Assembly (NCBI GenBank): GCA_022410635.1
Contig: JAJVDF010000249.1
Coordinates: forward strand, 708,719 to 772,718
DNA: 64,000 bases
DNA from: Tretioscincus oriximinensis
Lineage: Eukaryota > Chordata > Lepidosauria > Squamata > Gymnophthalmidae
Direction of reading: 5' to 3'
How positions within the stretch are numbered: the stretch's first letter is position 1; each line of letters starts with the position of its first letter. Positions 43,965 to 54,489 of this stretch are shown here, piece after piece. Under the pieces are notes generated by a model that saw nothing but the letters and a program-made list of their open reading frames with translations, was not told the DNA's origin and ran no database searches. A program made the translations under genes and the position numbers.

Positions 43965-44857
43965 ATCTAAGTCTGCAAGTGATGTTTTGCCTCTTTATAA
44001 ATCTGTGGTGAGGCCACAATTGGAATACTGCGTACAATTCTGGTCACCACATTTCAAGAGGGATATTTTGGAACTAGAGAAGGTGCAGAAAAGGGCAAAA
44101 AGAATGACTGAGAGGTGGTACACCTGCATCACCTTTATGAAATCTGGCTGCAACGTCTGGGCCTCTTCAGCCCCGAAAGACAGCNTGTGACAGGTGATCT
44201 GATTGAAGTGTATAAAATCATGCACGGGANGCATAAGGAGGCATTTCTTGAAGCTGTTGGGCACAAGAGAGAGGACGGACAAGGCAAAGTGTTTTTTCAC
44301 CCAGAGGCTCATCGACCTTTGGACTTTACTTCCACAAGAGGTGGTGGTAGCTAGCAACCTGGATAGCTTTAAGACAGGATCAGACAAGTTCATGGATGCC
44401 GAGGGTATAAACAGCTACTAAGTTGGATGTCCAGCAAAGGAGCTAGAAGCACTTTGAGACTAACTTGAGAAAAGTGGGTGGTATAAGCTTTCGTAGACAC
44501 GTCTACTTCTTCAGATGCATCTGAAGACATGTCTATGAAAGCTTATGCCACCCACTTTTCTCAAGTTAGTCCCAAAGTGCTACTTGCTCCTTTGCTGGAC
44601 TTTCTACTAGACTAACACGGCTATTTCTCTGAAATTGACTAAGTTGGATGTCTTGATCCTGTCTCCAAGATGGAGCAACAGACAGGATCCCTGAATTGCC
44701 ATTTGCGGTGTAAAGAACAGCTGAAGATTTTGCCTTCTGTTCCAGACTACCCAGGTGCAATTGGTGGCCCTCTATGTGAGACAGAAGGCTGGACTAAAAG
44801 GGCTGTGGCCCGATTCAGCGCAGCTCCTCTTATTTTCTTATGTTCTCTTATGTTTAT
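43965..44857 (+). mobile_element. (TTCTTATG) LINE 3' copy split by family P element
   Basis: 43965-44431 covers ORF2 C-terminus (KSVVRPQLEYCVQFWSPHF and later blocks, with frameshifts and two ambiguous bases). 44653-44857 continues with the UTR ending CTTATTTTCTTATGTTCTC. Subfamily as at 31.5 and 63.1 kb. A family P element sits between. Confidence 0.85.
44432..44637. mobile_element. Hairpin retroelement family P, clean copy
   Basis: Starts CAGCAAAGGAGCTAG. The left arm (44432-44510) is the inverted copy of 44520-44600 (CTTTGAGACTAACTTGAG against CTCAAGTTAGTCCCAAAG). A unique tail GACTTTCTACTAGACTAAC to GCTATTTCTCTGAAATTG follows. The exact 15-bp duplication ACTAAGTTGGATGTC (44417-44431, 44638-44652) indicates target-primed insertion. 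Possibly a Penelope-like terminal unit: in other copies CTGAAGA, a 6-bp stem and GAAA occur in order. Confidence 0.8.
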
Positions 44858-45111
44858 CTAGAGTTACTCGAATGTAGTTTTTTCTATGGGCTTTTGCAGT
44901 ATTTATAAGTAGGACTTTTTNAAAAAAATATGCTACATTATAGATTCTTAAAAAGCGAAGGTGTTAGCAACTTCTCAGAAAATGTCTAAACATTTAGTCA
45001 TGTGTAGAGCTGGAATAAATTAGCAAATTTAGTATTTACTTCNCCATTTTATTTAGTGACAAGTTTTTTTAAAAAACTTGTGATAAAATCTTTGTGTTTG
45101 CACAGCTCTCC
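44858..45111. other. Unassigned sequence
   Basis: AT-rich, no recognised element. Confidence 0.45.
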
Positions 45112-45310
45112 TTTGAACTTCCTCAACTTTATGAATTTCTCTTTTAAACTGGGATGCCCGGAACTGGACACAGTATTCTAGATGAAATCTGACTAAGGTA
45201 GAGAGAGATCATTACTTCATGCTCTAGATTCTATGCTTCCCTTAATACATCCCAAGATTGGGTTAGCATTTGTGACACTACTACTAGACAGCTATTGCCA
45301 CCTCAAGTCC
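45112..45310 (-). mobile_element. Old CR1-group LINE fragment
   Basis: Antisense: CGGAACTGGACACAGTATTC, TCTGACTAAGGTAGAG, CATCCCAAGATTGGGTTAGC, which matches the order of words in vertebrate CR1 (dilution of tract, 'assembled from Q-F-W'). More diverged than the other LINEs here. Confidence 0.55.
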
Positions 45311-45471
45311 TGTCCTGACTTGGGGAAAAGAAACAGTTTGAAGAGGAGCAAAGTGAATCCAAATTCACTTCACTGTACTCCCTATTTCCCAGCCACAATT
45401 CAGCCGTTTCAGCTGCCTGACATAGTAGGAAAGAAGAAGATCTATGCTGAGTGAGTTCAGGTAGCATGGTT

Positions 45472-45641
45472 CATCATCATCATCATCATCCTCATTATCA
45501 CCATCATCATCATCACCACCACCACCACCACCACCATCATCACCACCATCACCACCACCACCATGACCATGACCACCATCACCACCACCATCACCATCAC
45601 CATCACCACCATCACCACCATCAACACCACCATCATTGATG
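45472..45641. repeat. (CAT/CAC)n trinucleotide array
   Basis: About 170 bp of CAT and CAC triplets with a few GAC. Gives His-, Thr/Ile- or Asp/Gly-rich frames; not coding. Confidence 0.95.
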
Positions 45642-45785
45642 GGGTGAGACCTCAATGCAAAATTGTGAGAGATTTCATCCCAGCAGCCAATAACGGAGCC
45701 TGCGAGAGAGATTCACATCATCGCAACACAGGCATCCTGGATATTGTCATGGTAGGAGTGCGCTTCTCAGACAAACCTAAGTGGT
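45642..45785 (+). mobile_element. Harbinger-like family D fragment
   Basis: TTTCATCCCAGCAGCCAATA, ACGGAGCC and ATTGTCATGGTAGGAGTGCG align with the 33.3 kb element. Confidence 0.5.
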
Positions 45786-45849
45786 GATTGGGTGCAGTGC
45801 CTCGATTGTGCTGGAAAAGGTAAGTCACGTTGTGGCCTACGTTAGTAGT

Positions 45850-46115
45850 TACTTTACTTACTTACTTACTTATTTGTACTTATATCCCATCCTATACCCG
45901 AAGGTCTCAAGGCGGCCAACCAAAGGGCAGCACATATAGCTTTTGTTGCTTTCTCTACAACAGACACCCTGTGGTGGGGCTGAGAGAGTTCTATAGAACT
46001 GTGACTGGCCCATGGTCACCCAGCTGGCTTTCATGGAGGAGTGGGGAATCGAACCGGGTGACTATCAGATAAGAGTGCAACCACTCTACACCAAACTGGC
46101 TCTCTTACAGTTTCT
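45850..46115 (-). mobile_element. SINE family B, full length
   Basis: (TTAC)n/(TTTG) tail, CCCGAAGGTCTCAAGGCGGC, CTTTCTCTACAACAGACACC, GGGGCTGAGAGAGTTC, GGGGAATCGAACCGGGTGAC (box B well kept), CACCAAACTGGCTCTC at the 5' end. Confidence 0.9.
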
Positions 46116-46645
46116 TTATAATCACACCACAGGTTCAGACAGAGAAGACACAAAACACTTCTTTCTGGCTAAACTCCATTCCCCAGCTAAACTCCTCCCA
46201 CTCTGGCTCTAATCTCCTCCCCCACCAGTCAAGTTCCATTTAATCTATTTCATTACATCTATATGCAATGACAATAGTGTTTAGGTGGAACAGGAGTAAA
46301 ATATGGCCCATCCTAGAGTGGCACAGTTATTTAAGAGGCCAGCTTGAGTTTGATTTGTTGAAAGGGAAAAGAAAGAGAACGTTGGAGATGAATATTCAAA
46401 ATAGGGCAGGAGTAAACTGGAGTAAATTATTCCGTGTGGATAAGATCAGCTCGCATGAAGAAGACCTGTATGCTGAAATATATACTGTAGGTTATTGTGT
46501 AAACTGGAATAAGCTCTCCCTACAAAGGAATCAAAGGGATGATCATGCTATAGCTAAGTCTTGGAATCCTTTCAGAAGCATTCCAGTACAGAAACCAATT
46601 GAATAAGAATTTATTCCAAACCATTTAAGGGAATGACTTTTTAAT
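46116..46645. other. Unassigned sequence
   Basis: An open frame at 46268-46606 has no recognisable motif. Confidence 0.4.
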
Positions 46646-46922
46646 GAAGAAGAAGAACTGGGTTCTTATAGCCCACTTTCCCACTTACAAAGGGATACAA
46701 AGCGGCTTACAAGGATAGCTGACATTCTGTCTTCCCCACCGGGCTGTGGTGGTTCCCATGTATCTACTTGCAGTCAGTTGCAATTTCTTGCAATTCATGC
46801 TTTCGAATAGCTGGGTTGGCTAGAGCTACAGGCTAGTGGAAGTTGCTCAGCCCTCCCCAAGACCCACACAGGGCTTCGAAACCCCATCTCCTAGGTGAGA
46901 GACAGATTCCTTAGTGACTGAA
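46646..46922 (-). mobile_element. SINE family A, full length
   Basis: GAAGAAGAAGAACTGGG, CTTACAAGGATAGC, TTGCAATTTCTTGCAATTC, GGGCTTCGAAACCCCATCTC (box B, antisense), CCTTAGTGACTGAA at the 5' end. Confidence 0.85.
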
Positions 46923-46964
46923 TTTAAAATTAAGTGGTTGCAAATAGATAGTTTCTGCGAACAT

Positions 46965-47055
46965 CACAAGAACATAAGTGGAATATTGCTGAATCAGGTG
47001 CCCGGAGCATCCTGTCTCACACAGTGCTTCACCAGTTGATTCTGAGCATTCTGAA
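46965..47055 (-). mobile_element. (TTCTTATG) LINE 3' tip, old subfamily
   Basis: ACAAGAACATAAGTGG, GCTGAATCAGGTGCCC, CATCCTGTCTCACACAGTGC, TTCACCAGTTGATTCTG. Confidence 0.6.
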
Positions 47056-47114
47056 GTGGAAGATAAGAAACATTCCCTTTCTCTTAACTCCTTCAATGTA
47101 AACAACCTTTAGAA

Positions 47115-47438
47115 TAGGCTGACCAGATGACCCCTTTTGGGGGAGTTGAAAACCTGGTTTTGGGGTGCCTCCCAGTATTTTCTGAGGAAAAATAAAAAAT
47201 AAAAAATAAAAAAACCCTTTCTTTGAAAAAAAAATTTCCTCAGAAAAAACTGGGAGGCACCCCAAAACCGGGTTTTCAACACCCAAAAAAAAGGGTCATC
47301 AAGAGTTTTTTCTGAGGGTTTTTTTTTCAAAAAAACTGGTTTTTTGGGAAATTTCTTTTTTTAAATTTATTTTTCCTCAGGAAACACCCCCAAAACTGGT
47401 TTTCAACTCCCCCCAAAAGTGGTCATCTGGTCAGCCTA
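47115..47438. mobile_element. Compound hAT-type foldback MITE (two right arms)
   Basis: Left arm TAGGCTGACCAGATGACCCC, first right arm ending AAAAAAGGGTCATC at 47300, then a second loop and a second right arm ending GTCATCTGGTCAGCCTA. An exact 8-bp duplication CTTTAGAA (47107-47114, 47439-47446) surrounds the whole compound, so it may have transposed as one unit. Confidence 0.85.
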
Positions 47439-47603
47439 CTTTAGAAACATACTGCCTCGAACCTGAAGGCAGTACATAGGACTCACCATTATCATTCTTT
47501 AAAAACTGTGAAGGACAACTGTATAACTATTTTAGTCATTTTTATAATTTTGCCATTGTGATCTGTCCTGAGATCTCTAGGTATAGGGCAGGGGCAAAGC
47601 CAG

Positions 47604-47868
47604 AATATTTATTTATTTATTTATTTGTATTTGTATCCCGCCCTATACCCGAAGGTCTCAGGGCGGCCAAACATAGGGCGGCGCACATAGATTTTGTTGC
47701 TTTCTCCACAACAGACACTCTGTGGAGTAGGTGGGGCTGAGAGAGTTGAAAGAACTGTGATTGGCCCAAGATCACCCAGCTGGCTTTCGTGGAGGAGTGG
47801 GGAATCGAACCAGGAGACTATCAGGTACGAGTCCAACACTAAACCACTATACCAAACTGGCTCAAATA
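47604..47868 (-). mobile_element. SINE family B, full length
   Basis: (TTTA)n, CGCCCTATACCCGAAGG, TCTCAGGGCGGCC, CTTTCTCCACAACAGACACT, GGGGAATCGAACCAGGAGAC (box B), AAACCACTATACCAAACTGG (box A side). Confidence 0.9.
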
Positions 47869-48194
47869 GGGCAACTGGGGCATCGCACTGGGCCCCCACA
47901 GATTTGACCATTACAGGGCATTCATTAGACCATAAGAGGGAGCTGGGTGCTCCCTTTCTCCCTGGTTCCTACCTTATTTGTAAGACTTCAGCACTGCATA
48001 GCTGTGTCTGACTGATTATTCCCCGCGCGCATGCCACAAGCAGTTCTGGATGATCCCTGATTTACTGCTTGTTGGTGTGCACACAGCGTAATCAGTTTCA
48101 AGATTCAACCNTGTAAGAATAAGGTAGGAAACCAAGTCGGAGGCAGTCCTTCATTTATCTGCCACGGGCCCCACAAAAGCCTGGATCCCCTATT

Positions 48195-48893
48195 GGCATA
48201 GGGCGGAGAACCTGGCAACAGTTATCCACGCTCTTGTAACCTCCAGATTGGACTACTGTAACGCTCTCTACGTGGGGCTGCCTTTGAAGACGGTCCGGAG
48301 GCTGGAGCTGGTGCAAAATATGGCGGCCCGGTTGTTGACCGGGACCCCNGGTCGGGCCCATATTACCCCGATCCTGAAACAACTGCACTGGCTTCCAATT
48401 CGCTTCCGAGCCCAATTCAAAGTGCTTGTTTTGACATATAAAGCCCTAAACGGCTTGGGACCTGCGTACCTAAGGGACCGTCTACTCCTGTACAGGCCAA
48501 CCCGCTGCCTCAGGTCCGCTGGGGAGAATAGGCTTGTGGTGCCCTCTTCATGGAGAACAACTGGGGCACGCAAAAAGAGCCTTCTCAGTGGTAGCCCCCC
48601 AATTATGGAATAGCCTCCCTCTTGAGGCTCGCCAGGCGACATCTTTGTTAACATTCCGTCGTCTGGTGAAGACCTACCTCTTCACCCGGGCATTTGATAG
48701 TTAGTGGACCTCCCGGCCGGGCTCACGCCTGGGTGTGTGTGTGTGTGAATGGGTGGGGAGGGTTTGGGGGTCACTGTTTTTAATTGTCATGCTATTTTAA
48801 TGTTGTAAGCCGCCCTGCGACCTTAGGGTGAAGGGCGGGATAAAAGTACTAAAAATAAATAAAAATAAATAAATAAATAAGTAAGTAAATATG
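48195..48893 (+). mobile_element. L2-clade LINE, 3' end
   Basis: From ACAGTTATCCACGCTCTTGT through the end of ORF2 to the L2 tail GTAAGCCGCCCTGCGACC, GGGCGGGATAAAAG and (AAATA)n. The tail is almost the same as that of SINE families A and B, indicating that both SINEs use L2 machinery. Confidence 0.9.
48248..48613 (+). pseudogene. L2 ORF2 C-terminal region
   Basis: The reading frame shows the typical C-terminal block of L2 ORF2: DYCNALYVGLPLKTVRRLEL, VQNMAARLLTG, HITPILKQLHWLPIRFRAQF, KVLVLTYKALNGLGPAYLRD. The function is unknown, but the region is conserved behind the RT in CR1/L2-group LINEs. One ambiguous base at 48349. After about 48570 the frame leaves the true one (an indel near GGCACGCAAAAAG), and the usual FR..LKTYLF end is read in another frame at 48656-48710. 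Relatively young by appearance. Confidence 0.85.
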
Positions 48894-49457
48894 AGTAGAG
48901 CAGTATTTTACAAATGAAGAGCAACCTTAGTTTTTTTTACTAATGAAGAGACTGTAAATGAAAATATAAATAGGATTGGCTTGTCCCCTTCTCTCTGTGC
49001 TATTTATCTGTAGAAGATCATCAATCTCCAGCTGCTTTGCTCACTGCAAAATGGAAACAAACAAATAAACAAACACAGAGAAGGGCATTTTATTTGCTGA
49101 GCTGTGAAGGTAGGGCAGTTTGGAGCAAGGAAACAGCAGGAATGCAAACAGCCAAGCACAAACTCTCATAGGAGCTTTGCAAACAAGCACATAATCCAAA
49201 CATATTTACATGCTTTCCCATGCTTCGCAAATGTGAATGGTGCTTGTGAATGCAAAGTGAGATATGCTTCTCCTTTTCTGAAAAAAGAATGTAGCTGACT
49301 TACTGTTTCACATCTCCTTTCAGTTAAGTGATGGTGGGCTTTGTGAGGAGCAGAAAGGCAGAACAAGTTGATACTTGTGTTCTGCACAGGACAGTGTTTT
49401 GGGTGTATGATGCCCCTGTGCAGTAAGTATTTTTACACTGCCTTCCCTCAGCCAGAG
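48894..49457. other. Unassigned sequence
   Basis: No recognised element between the L2 tail and the minisatellite. Confidence 0.45.
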
Positions 49458-49857
49458 GGACCAAGTAGGCAGAGACAGGAGGTCAGATGGATGGAGTCAG
49501 GTGGTCAAGTAGGCAGAGGCAGGAGGTCAGGTGGTCAAGTAGTCAGAGATAGGAGGTCCGGTGGGTGGACTCAAGTGGTCAAGTAGGCAGAGACAGGAGG
49601 TGCGGTGGGTGGACTCAGGTGGTCAAGTAGGCAGAGGCAGGAGGTCTGATGGGTGGACTCAAGTGGTCAAGTAGGCAGAGGCAGGAGGTCAGNTGGGTGG
49701 ACTCANGTGGTCAAGTAGGCAGAGGCAGGAGGTCAGGTGGGTGGACTCAGGTGGTCAAGTAGGCAGAGGCAGGAGGTCAGGTGGGTGGACTCAGGTGGTC
49801 AAGTAGGCAGAGGAAGGATGTCAGCTGAGTGGAGTCAGACGGTCAGACAGGCAGAGC
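49458..49857. repeat. 44-bp minisatellite, about nine units
   Basis: Unit TCAAGTAGGCAGAGGCAGGA + GGTCAGGTGGGTGGACTCAG + GTGG, spaced exactly 44 bp in the centre (for example 49623 and 49667). One unit near 49510-49545 is shortened. G-rich with GGTGGGTGG words. Two bases ambiguous. Confidence 0.95.
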
Positions 49858-50335
49858 AAGCAGTATTTTTATTTACACTCCTTAACTCAGCCCTCTGGTC
49901 ACACCAGTTTAAATCCAGCTTCAAGTCACATTAGGAATGGGAACAAGTGCTAGGCAAACAACAGTTTTATTCACAGAGAACTGGTCACAACAGAATTTAA
50001 ACTACATATGGATCATACAATTTTTATTTTATGTTATTTTTTTTTCAGTGTGGGTGCTGCCCTTCCAGATTCTGCCATTCTGAACAGCTGTTCTGGTTCC
50101 TCTCCCCTATAATATGGGTTTAGTTGTACAATCATTTATTCCCAGGAATACTGGATGAGAATTAAATGTACAGAACACCTGGGAACACGCACTGCAGAAG
50201 ACCAGAAGCACCCCCAAAATTCAAATCACCCCAATAAGACAAATGTGAGAATTGGTGTCTTCCACCTCCTCACAAACATTTTCTATTGATTCAGTAAGTT
50301 TTATGTTTCTGTTACTCTACAGGTAAGCAACACGC
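49858..50335. other. Unassigned sequence
   Basis: No recognised element. Confidence 0.45.
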
Positions 50336-50635
50336 ACGGATAGCTCAGTTACTAAGAAATCTGTCTCTCATCTGTGAGATGGGGCTTTGAAGCCTTGTGT
50401 CGGACATGGGGAGGGGTGAGCACCTTCCACTAGTTTGTAGCTCTAGCCAACCCAGCTATTTGAAAGCAAGAATTGCGACTGACTGCAAGTAGATACATGG
50501 GAACCACCACAGCCTGGTGGGGAAGATATAATGTCAGCCTTCGGGCAAAAATACCCTTGTAAGCCACTTTGAGTCCCTTTGAAAGGTGAGAAAAGCAGGG
50601 TATAAAAACCCAGTTCTTCTTCTTCTTCTTCTTCG
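50336..50635 (+). mobile_element. SINE family A, near full length
   Basis: Head CACGGATAGCTCAGTTACTA, GGGGCTTTGAAGCCTTG (box B), AATTGCGACTGACTGCAAG, TTGTAAGCCACTTTGAGTCC, short (TTC)8 tail. Confidence 0.9.
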
Positions 50636-52127
50636 AGTTCCCAAGATATCAAGCAGAAATCCTTCACAATAACCGTGTTCTGGCATTGTCCATTGAGGTA
50701 GGAGGAGGACCATTATGATGTAATATTTCCAATTCCTGAACTTTGTAGCCTTTCCTTAAGGATCAACAACAACAATACCAGCGACGACAACAACAACATT
50801 TATTTTTAGTATCCCTTCCACTATAGGGCAGTTCAAAAATAAATAGTACAGTATAACGTACTACAAAACAATCCGTGTTATCAAAAGCCAATGAAAGATC
50901 CAGAGGAACCAACCAAGGTTGCATCCATATGACACTTCTTTGTTCTGGGAATTACTGATGATCCAGATTATCAGTTTTAATTAGGCTGGTTCATACCTTT
51001 ATAACATATTCCAAGTTTTGTCATTCTGCCAGCTGCTAATATGCAAGATTATATTAGTATGTGACATGCTCTTTTGGCTGCCATTTTGTTTTCTGGTTTT
51101 CAAGAAGTAATCTACTTCCTCCTAACAAATGCTATTGGATAGTTTGCTGTCAATATCAGATTCACCTCTCACCCTTGCAGTTTCTCACCCAGACTATACA
51201 CACATTACAGCTTTTTTGCAATAATCTTGTACAGTAGTTCAGCAGCTGTTTTCTCAGTAAAACAAACTCTGGTAAATTGGCTCTAAAACCTTCAGTCTGT
51301 TGGCTTATATAATGGATGTGCAATACAAATGTGGCAAATGCAAAACAAATTTGACTTACAAGCAGGTTACAGACCCTATGTGGATACTGTCAGATATGCT
51401 CACTGTCTTTCTCTTGGAGAGGTTCATCCTCCAAGGAAACCAAGGTCTAATAGGAATATGTTGGTAGTTGAATAGGAAAAAAAATCTGAACTGCAACATG
51501 TAACTGGGGTTCTGAAATATGCTTCACAAAAAAGACACAGTATGGGAATTTGGGCTATGTTAGAACAGTTCCATGTCAAGCAAGTCACAGGGTCCCTGTC
51601 ATTTTCCTAGAAGGAGAGATAAAACATAGCACCATGTTAGCTGGAGCCGGTGCACAAGTTCAGTCACGTTGCACAGACATGAACGGAGCTAATTGCACAG
51701 TCATCTGGACAGCAAAGTTTGATCATCACTTATGNCAGGAGTGGAGAATATTTTTGGATAGTTGTAGTATCACTTGAGGGCCATTCCCACTCACTACCCC
51801 CAGGCCAGGCCTCCACTCTGCTTCCAGGTCACACCCACATCTAGCCACACAAAATCGCAGGCACCTTATGGGAAGGAAGAAGCTCTGTGATGCTTGGTCT
51901 TCTTATCTGAAATGGAAAAATGAATATTTCTATATTTCGAGAGGTAAAAATCTGCTTTATAACCATCCTTGATCTTGCGTATTTTTTTATTGGTATTATT
52001 AGTTCCTTAACATAAAGAGAGAAACTGTTTGAGCCAGAATGCCAAGTAAAGCTTTCCTTCTAAGTATATGAAATAAATGGATTTGGGTGTACATTCATTC
52101 AATTCTGTGTTCATAAAAAAAAAAAGA
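50636..52127. other. Mostly unassigned; possible hAT end at 51735
   Basis: The sequence CAGGAGTGGAGAATATTTTT near 51735 resembles a CAGGGGTGGGGAA-type hAT end followed by a CCACTCTGCTTCCAGG stretch, but no second end is visible. Confidence 0.35.
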
Positions 52128-52375
52128 AAGAGCCAGTTTGCTGTAGTGGTTAGAGTGTTGGACTCGTACCTGGTAGTCTCCCGGTTTGATTCCCCACTCC
52201 TCCACGAAAGCCAGCTGGGTGACCTTGGGTCAGTCACAGTTCTTTGAACTCTCTCAGCCCCACCTACTCCACAGGGTGTCTGTTGTGGAGAAAGCATCTG
52301 AAGCTATGTGTGCCACCCTATGGTTGGCCGAACTGAGATCTTTGGGATACAAGTACAAATAAATAAATAAATAAT
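52128..52375 (+). mobile_element. SINE family B, full length, reference copy
   Basis: AGCCAGTTTGCTGTAGTGG, TTAGAGTGTTGGACTCG (box A), CCCGGTTTGATTCCCC (box B), GGGTGACCTTGGGTCAGTC, CTCTCAGCCCCACCTACTCC, L2-like end and (AAATA)n. The central GTGACCTTGGGYCAGT word resembles MIR/CORE-type SINEs. Confidence 0.9.
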
Positions 52376-52573
52376 AAAGAACGGTTGCTAGGTGACATAA
52401 TGGTTCAGCAGAGAGCCTGCTGGGGACTAGACCAAATGGTTCTTCAAGGAGCATGCTGTGAGCTGGACCCTTGGCTTACGGCATGATTGTGGCATGCATG
52501 TGGATGTACACATAGGTGTCTAAACTTATTGTGATGCCAGGAGGCACTACAAGTTTTGTGACTGCAGACCTCT

Positions 52574-53122
52574 TGTGATGCCATTGATGGCAGGAATAAA
52601 GCACTCAGACAGAAAGGTGTTTCAGCTCTTAGAAAGTTTTTATTCAGCTCTGAGTAGTATCTGAGGTAGGTCTGCAGTGATTGCCTGCTGCCAATGCAGC
52701 TATATTTATAAAGTCTCTAAGCCAATCACTCCATTCCATGTTTCCTGTTGTGATCGGAGTCACAACATAAACGAGACACGTTTTGGATTTTCATGGACCT
52801 TTCAGAAAGGCTGTAAGGTCATCGTCCTGATGAACCTCTGGACCTCATCCTGGGGCTTCTTTTTAGTGACAGTTCAGAAGGCTTGCACAATCCCTGTCTG
52901 CCTTTGCATGAACAATGGTTAATTAACACTTTGGGCAGAATTTAATCCTTCCTGATCTGCAGAGTTAACCAGAGCTTTATTCCGTGGTGTGCCAGCAGAA
53001 AAACAGGTTACCCATTAGTCCAGGAAAATTAGTCACGGAGCTAGTGTACTTTTAGGCTTAGAAAAGNCTGAAGCCTTTTTCCCAGAATAACATTCTGGAG
53101 ATATATGTATATGATTCCCACA
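52574..53122 (-). mobile_element. LTR-like sequence (candidate solo LTR or LTR with internal remnant)
   Basis: On the minus strand it would start TGTGGGAATC (53122) and end GGCATCACA (52574), so TG...CA. TATAAATATA (52710-52701) lies upstream of AATAAA (52644-52639), a normal U3/R order. Immediately before the start, on the same strand, is GAGCGGGAAAC, a plausible polypurine tract. The 3' half matches the sequence at 35341. Five-base target duplications are not seen, so boundaries are tentative. No coding remnant. Confidence 0.45.
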
Positions 53123-53126
53123 GTTT

Positions 53127-53473
53127 CCCGCTCAAAATACTAGCAAGCAATTGGTTGCATTTGAATTCAAACAGTTTCCCTCCAAAACCAAACAGTCACA
53201 ACTAAAACTTACATACTGATAAGCACATAGCATATCCGTATTTAATAAATACATGTCAAGATACCTTGACATCTATATAGGAGATACGTCAAAAAATATC
53301 TTCTCAAAAGCCACCTAGTGAGAAAAATCTCGACCCATCCGTCTCTGTCACATCTTTTACCCTTCCTTATTCGCGTGCCTCACAAGGCAGCCTATCAGTC
53401 ATCGCAGACATTTTTCTTCCTTGTTTTCTTTTAGAGANCACTGGCTCACTCACCACTTTCATCGTGGCTTTGG
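53127..53473. other. Unassigned, possibly internal to the LTR element
   Basis: AT-rich. Contains two CAGTTTCCC words (53121, 53171). No protein similarity recognised. Confidence 0.35.
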
Positions 53474-53658
53474 TAGGCTGACCAAATGACCCCTTTTTGG
53501 GGNGNGTGTGTGTTGAAAACTCGGTTTTGTGGTGCCTCCCAGTTTTTTCTGAGGAAAATGTTTTTGTTTTTAATTTTTTTTTCCTCAGAAAAAAAACGGG
53601 AGGCANCCCAAAAACGGGTTTTCAACACACACACCCAAGGGGTCACCTAGTCAGCCTA
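53474..53658. mobile_element. hAT-type foldback MITE
   Basis: TAGGCTGACCAAATGACCCC, (GT)n spacer, GGTGCCTCCCAGTTTTTTCT / GAAAAAAAACGGGAGGCA, right end ACCTAGTCAGCCTA. No duplication visible; one or both flanks altered. Confidence 0.85.
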
Positions 53659-54489
53659 CAAAATTGCCATGTAGCTTGTATCCAATTTTCATCTTGCAAT
53701 ATTCAGATCAAAGCATTCCTGTTGCACTGAGCCTTTGCTGCACATAGCATAAAAGATTCATAGTTGAGGGTCACCAGCCCCTAACCCCCAGTCAGCTCAC
53801 TGCCTTCGTTGCTAATAGTAAGTATCCCATCTGGCCAAGAGGTTGGGTTTGAGTAGTTGAGGCAACAAATGATGCTTGTGAAGGAAGCAGATGTATTTCT
53901 TTTTTATTTTTTCAAAGTCCGAGTGCGGTTGGGGGAGTTGCACCTGTTGGGTTCCTCACCATCTGCTAGACCCAAATGTTAAAAAGCCATACCCCTGGAT
54001 ATCCAGCAGAAGAGAACTTAATCCCTTTCCCCTGCAGGCTTCAAAACCGAAGCTGCTGATCGCTTCTTACAATGGAAGGAACTAGCAGACAAAGACACAT
54101 TCTGACTAAACCAGGCCTCGGGGGGAAACTAATCTGCTATCATTGTAGGGTTTTTTGATTCTTTTGCAAATTATAAGGGGGCTCTTTAAATAAATCCCGA
54201 TAGCTATTACCTGATAGGAAAGCATGTTAGAGACTGCCATTAAAAAAGAAAAAGGAAAAGTATTAGGTTAACATGGATACTTATATTAACCACACTCAAC
54301 TGCTGTGCTACTTTGGCTGTGTGTCGTTCCCCCCCCCCCCCCAATGAACTGTTTATTGATGTGGAAGAGCAATCAAAGGTGCTCCTGTGTTATCCCCAGC
54401 TAATAGAGATGGTTTGCAAGCTATTGAGTGGAAAAGTTTGCTTTCAGAAGCGCAAGCAGTTGGGTATCCCTCACTCTCACACACCCTGC
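53659..54489. other. Unassigned; C-run at 54330-54343
   Basis: No recognised element apart from the homopolymer. Confidence 0.4.

Noticed and set aside
45365..45655. His-rich and Asp/Gly-rich reading frames
   Set aside because: Products of the CAT/CAC trinucleotide array, without start context, domain or flanking exon.
49458..49857. CRISPR-like array
   Set aside because: Units are contiguous without distinct spacers and the DNA is vertebrate; it is a minisatellite.
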